A stretch of 15,811 bases of DNA from Rubritepida sp. (GTDB lineage: Bacteria; Pseudomonadota; Alphaproteobacteria; Acetobacterales; Acetobacteraceae): NCBI GenBank assembly GCA_022843345.1, contig JALHNW010000009.1:1-15811 (forward strand), in the 5' to 3' direction. Every line of letters starts with the position of its first letter. Positions within the stretch are counted from its first letter, which is position 1. This document shows positions 14,343 through 15,811 of the stretch, piece by piece. Below the pieces are notes generated by a model that saw nothing but the letters and a program-made list of their open reading frames with translations, searched no databases and was not told the DNA's origin. The translations under genes and the position numbers were made by a program.

Positions 14343-15050
14343 ATGCCTCTTCCGTCCCCTTCCGCAATGGATGCGCCGCTGGGTGTGGGCTTCTACAGCG
14401 CCCCGGACGCCGCGAAGCTGTTGCGTCTACCGGTCCGCGCCATCAACCGTTGGCTGGGCGGCTATCACCAAGGCACGGGTGAAGCCCGCCTTCGTCATCC
14501 GCCGCTCTGGACGCCCCAAATCCCCGCCGCCGGGGGCCATCTCGAACTGGGCTTCCGGGACCTGGTCGAGCTGCGGTTCGTCGCCGCCTTCCGCGAACTC
14601 GGCGTGCCGCTCCGCGTCATCCGGCGTTGCATCGCCATCGCGCGTGAGGTGATCCAGCAGGATCACCCCTTCTCCACGCGGCGGTTCAAGACCGATGGTC
14701 GAACCATTTTCCTGGAGTCCATGCGCGCTGCGGAAGACGGACCCCTGATCGACCTGCGCAGCAACCAATTCGTCTTCAAGGACGTCATCGCCCGGACCTT
14801 CAAGGATTTGGACATCGAGGATGAAGCCGTTCGCCGGTGGCGTCCCTACAAAGGCAAGCCCAGCATCGTCATCGACCCGCAACGGGCCTTTGGGCAGCCC
14901 ATTGCAGCCGTGGCCGGCGTGCCAACCGTCGTGCTGGCCGAAGCGGTGAAGGCGGAAGGTTCCGTGACCCGCGTTGCTCGCCTCTACGAAGTGCCGTCCC
15001 AGGTGGTCACGGACGCCGTCGGCTTTGAAGGGGCGCTGCGGGTAGCGTGA
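14343..15050 (+). CDS. VapB45-like antitoxin (HTH plus DUF433-like C-terminus)
   Basis: A 235-residue protein, far longer than usual antitoxins but matching the roughly 240-residue VapB45 type (Mycobacterium tuberculosis Rv2018). The N-terminus is a MerR-like helix-turn-helix, YSAPDAAKLLRLPVRAINRWLGGY (about 18-41). It is followed by a second helical region FRDLVELRFVAAFRELGVPLRVIRR (71-95) and a central beta-rich segment. The C-terminus, IVIDPQRAFGQPIAAVAGVPT then EGSVTRVARLYEVP (about 175-218), resembles DUF433. The stop overlaps the PIN-like toxin start by four bases. ATG 14343 is listed; ATG 14367 (MDAPLGVGFY) lies closer to where family similarity begins, and neither has a Shine-Dalgarno. 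Codon use is visibly less GC-biased than in the neighbouring metabolic genes, hinting at transfer. Confidence 0.82.
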   Translation: MPLPSPSAMDAPLGVGFYSAPDAAKLLRLPVRAINRWLGGYHQGTGEARLRHPPLWTPQIPAAGGHLELGFRDLVELRFVAAFRELGVPLRVIRRCIAIAREVIQQDHPFSTRRFKTDGRTIFLESMRAAEDGPLIDLRSNQFVFKDVIARTFKDLDIEDEAVRRWRPYKGKPSIVIDPQRAFGQPIAAVAGVPTVVLAEAVKAEGSVTRVARLYEVPSQVVTDAVGFEGALRVA

Positions 15051-15439
15051 AGGTCTTCTTCGACAACAACCTGTCGCCCAGCCTCGCCCGCGCCATGCAC
15101 GAACTCTTCCAGCCTGACCACGAGGCCCGTGCGCTGCGGGAAAAGTTTCGACCGGACGTGAGCGACGTGGAGTGGATCACCGCGCTCAGCCGTGAAGGAC
15201 AGTGGGTCGTCCTGTCCGGCGACCGCCGCATCACGCGCAACAAGGCCGAACAGGCTGCGTTCCGTGCGTCGCGCCTCATCGGCGTCTTCATGGCCCCGGC
15301 CGTCTTCAAGTCGTCGGTGGCGAAGCAGGCGGAACGCATCCTTGCCCTCTGGCCGAGCATGGAAAGCATCGCGGCAACCGTCGCCGGCGGGGCGATGTTC
15401 GAACTACCCATGACCAGCCAGCGGCTGCGACAGCTCTAA
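15047..15439 (+). CDS. VapC45-like PIN-like ribonuclease toxin
   Basis: A 130-residue protein of the PIN-like group found with DUF433-containing antitoxins (VapC45 type, as M. tuberculosis Rv2019). Putative metal-binding acids: Asp6 in KVFFDNNLSPSLARAM, Asp40 in PDVSDVEWITAL, and Asp59 in VVLSGDRRITRNKAE. The spacing FDxNLS, DxxWI and SxDxRI is the hallmark of this group. It is expected to be an RNase held inactive by the upstream protein. The start is GTG at 15047, within the antitoxin stop (GTGA). It ends 22 bases before the stop of the convergent aminotransferase gene. All expected acidic residues are present, so it is probably intact. RNA target unknown. Confidence 0.85.
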   Translation: MKVFFDNNLSPSLARAMHELFQPDHEARALREKFRPDVSDVEWITALSREGQWVVLSGDRRITRNKAEQAAFRASRLIGVFMAPAVFKSSVAKQAERILALWPSMESIAATVAGGAMFELPMTSQRLRQL

Positions 15440-15461
15440 ACTGGCACCACGACGCCAGTCC

Positions 15462-15811
15462 TCACTGCCCCGCCAGCCACCCCCTGATCCGCCCCGGCGC
15501 CAGCGCCACCGCCGCCTCGTCCCCGCAATACGAGAACCGCACGAAGCGTCCCCCGCGCCCGCGGTCGAAATCCACCCCCGGCGTCGCCGCCACCCCCGCG
15601 CCCTCCAGCATCGCGCGGCAGAACCCCACGCTGTCCCCGGTGTGCTCCCCCACGTCGCACCACAGGTAGAAGGCGCCATCCGCCTGCGCGATCCGCCGGA
15701 ACGGCAGGCCCTCCAGCAGCAGCGCGCGGCTTCGCGCATACCCCGCCTTGCGCGCCTCCAGCTCGGGCACGCAGTCCATCGCCGCCAGCGCCGCCACCTG
15801 CGCGACGTGGG
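15462..15811 (-). CDS. PLP-dependent class I/II aminotransferase, C-terminal part (partial)
   Basis: The last 115 residues of a gene whose N-terminus, including the PLP lysine, lies beyond the window edge. The visible part opens HVAQVAALAAMD, the usual helix after the PLP-lysine region of fold type I aminotransferases (family xSQxAAxAAL). It continues with the small domain: YARSRALLLEGL, DGAFYLWCDVGEHTGDSVGFCRAMLEGAGVAATPGVDFDRG, and RFVRFSYCGDEAAV. The last motif holds the conserved carboxylate-binding arginine of the family (family RxSY/F). It ends IRGWLAGQ. Most alike are aspartate/alanine/N-succinyldiaminopimelate-type aminotransferases; substrate cannot be assigned from this part. Convergent with the PIN-like toxin gene. 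Confidence 0.88.
   Translation of the reverse strand, partial: HVAQVAALAAMDCVPELEARKAGYARSRALLLEGLPFRRIAQADGAFYLWCDVGEHTGDSVGFCRAMLEGAGVAATPGVDFDRGRGGRFVRFSYCGDEAAVALAPGRIRGWLAGQ

Noticed and set aside
14242..14652. 136-codon frame with a TTG start and AAGGAG ten bases upstream, before and overlapping the VapB45-like gene
   Set aside because: The ribosome-binding site is good, but the product has no recognisable pattern and overlaps a supported gene in another frame. Possibly chance; a leader peptide is not excluded.

Overview
The window is high-GC bacterial chromosome with dense genes, frequent 4-base start/stop overlaps and several GTG/TTG starts. The gene content suggests an alphaproteobacterium, perhaps a Roseomonas-like member of the Acetobacteraceae: gcvT-gcvH-gcvP behind a tandem glycine riboswitch, UvrD/PcrA next to PrmA, and an mlaA-mlaC pair. 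The taxonomic placement is inference. No rRNA, tRNA, CRISPR array or complete insertion sequence was seen.

Layout. (1) 1-1057, minus: 5' part of thrC (threonine synthase), cut by the window edge. (2) 1158-1882, plus: a type II toxin-antitoxin pair with a PIN-domain toxin. (3) 1896-6224, minus: the glycine cleavage operon gcvT-gcvH-gcvP. Upstream (6271-6451) lies a two-aptamer glycine riboswitch. Its downstream flank can pair with the gcvT GTG start codon, which suggests translational control. (4) 6533-9618, minus: a UvrD/PcrA helicase followed by prmA, with overlapping stop and start. (5) 9667-10608, plus: a ten-helix transporter resembling the bile acid:sodium symporter superfamily, overlapping tail-to-tail with metF (10593-11531, minus). 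(6) 11682-13136, plus: mlaA and mlaC, the outer-membrane and periplasmic parts of the Mla phospholipid-transport pathway. (7) 13137-13439: gene-free, with a strong hairpin, a 34-bp near-perfect direct repeat and a weaker inverted copy.

(8) 13440-14135, minus: a 231-residue protein whose middle resembles the N-terminal DNA-binding region of IS5-type transposases (DUF4096-like), with no recognisable DDE catalytic domain. It sits beside a strikingly A/T-rich upstream region. (9) 14343-15439, plus: a second toxin-antitoxin pair resembling VapB45/VapC45 (helix-turn-helix plus DUF433-like antitoxin, PIN-like toxin). (10) 15462-15811, minus: the C-terminal part of a PLP-dependent aminotransferase, cut by the window edge.

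Functionally the core is one-carbon and amino-acid metabolism: thrC, the glycine cleavage system that makes methylene-THF, and metF that reduces it. To this are added envelope lipid transport and DNA maintenance. The two toxin-antitoxin modules and the transposase-derived gene are the accessory part. The most interesting items are the start-codon-pairing element after the glycine riboswitch, the orphan transposase-derived protein with its A/T-rich leader, and the VapBC45-like module next to it.
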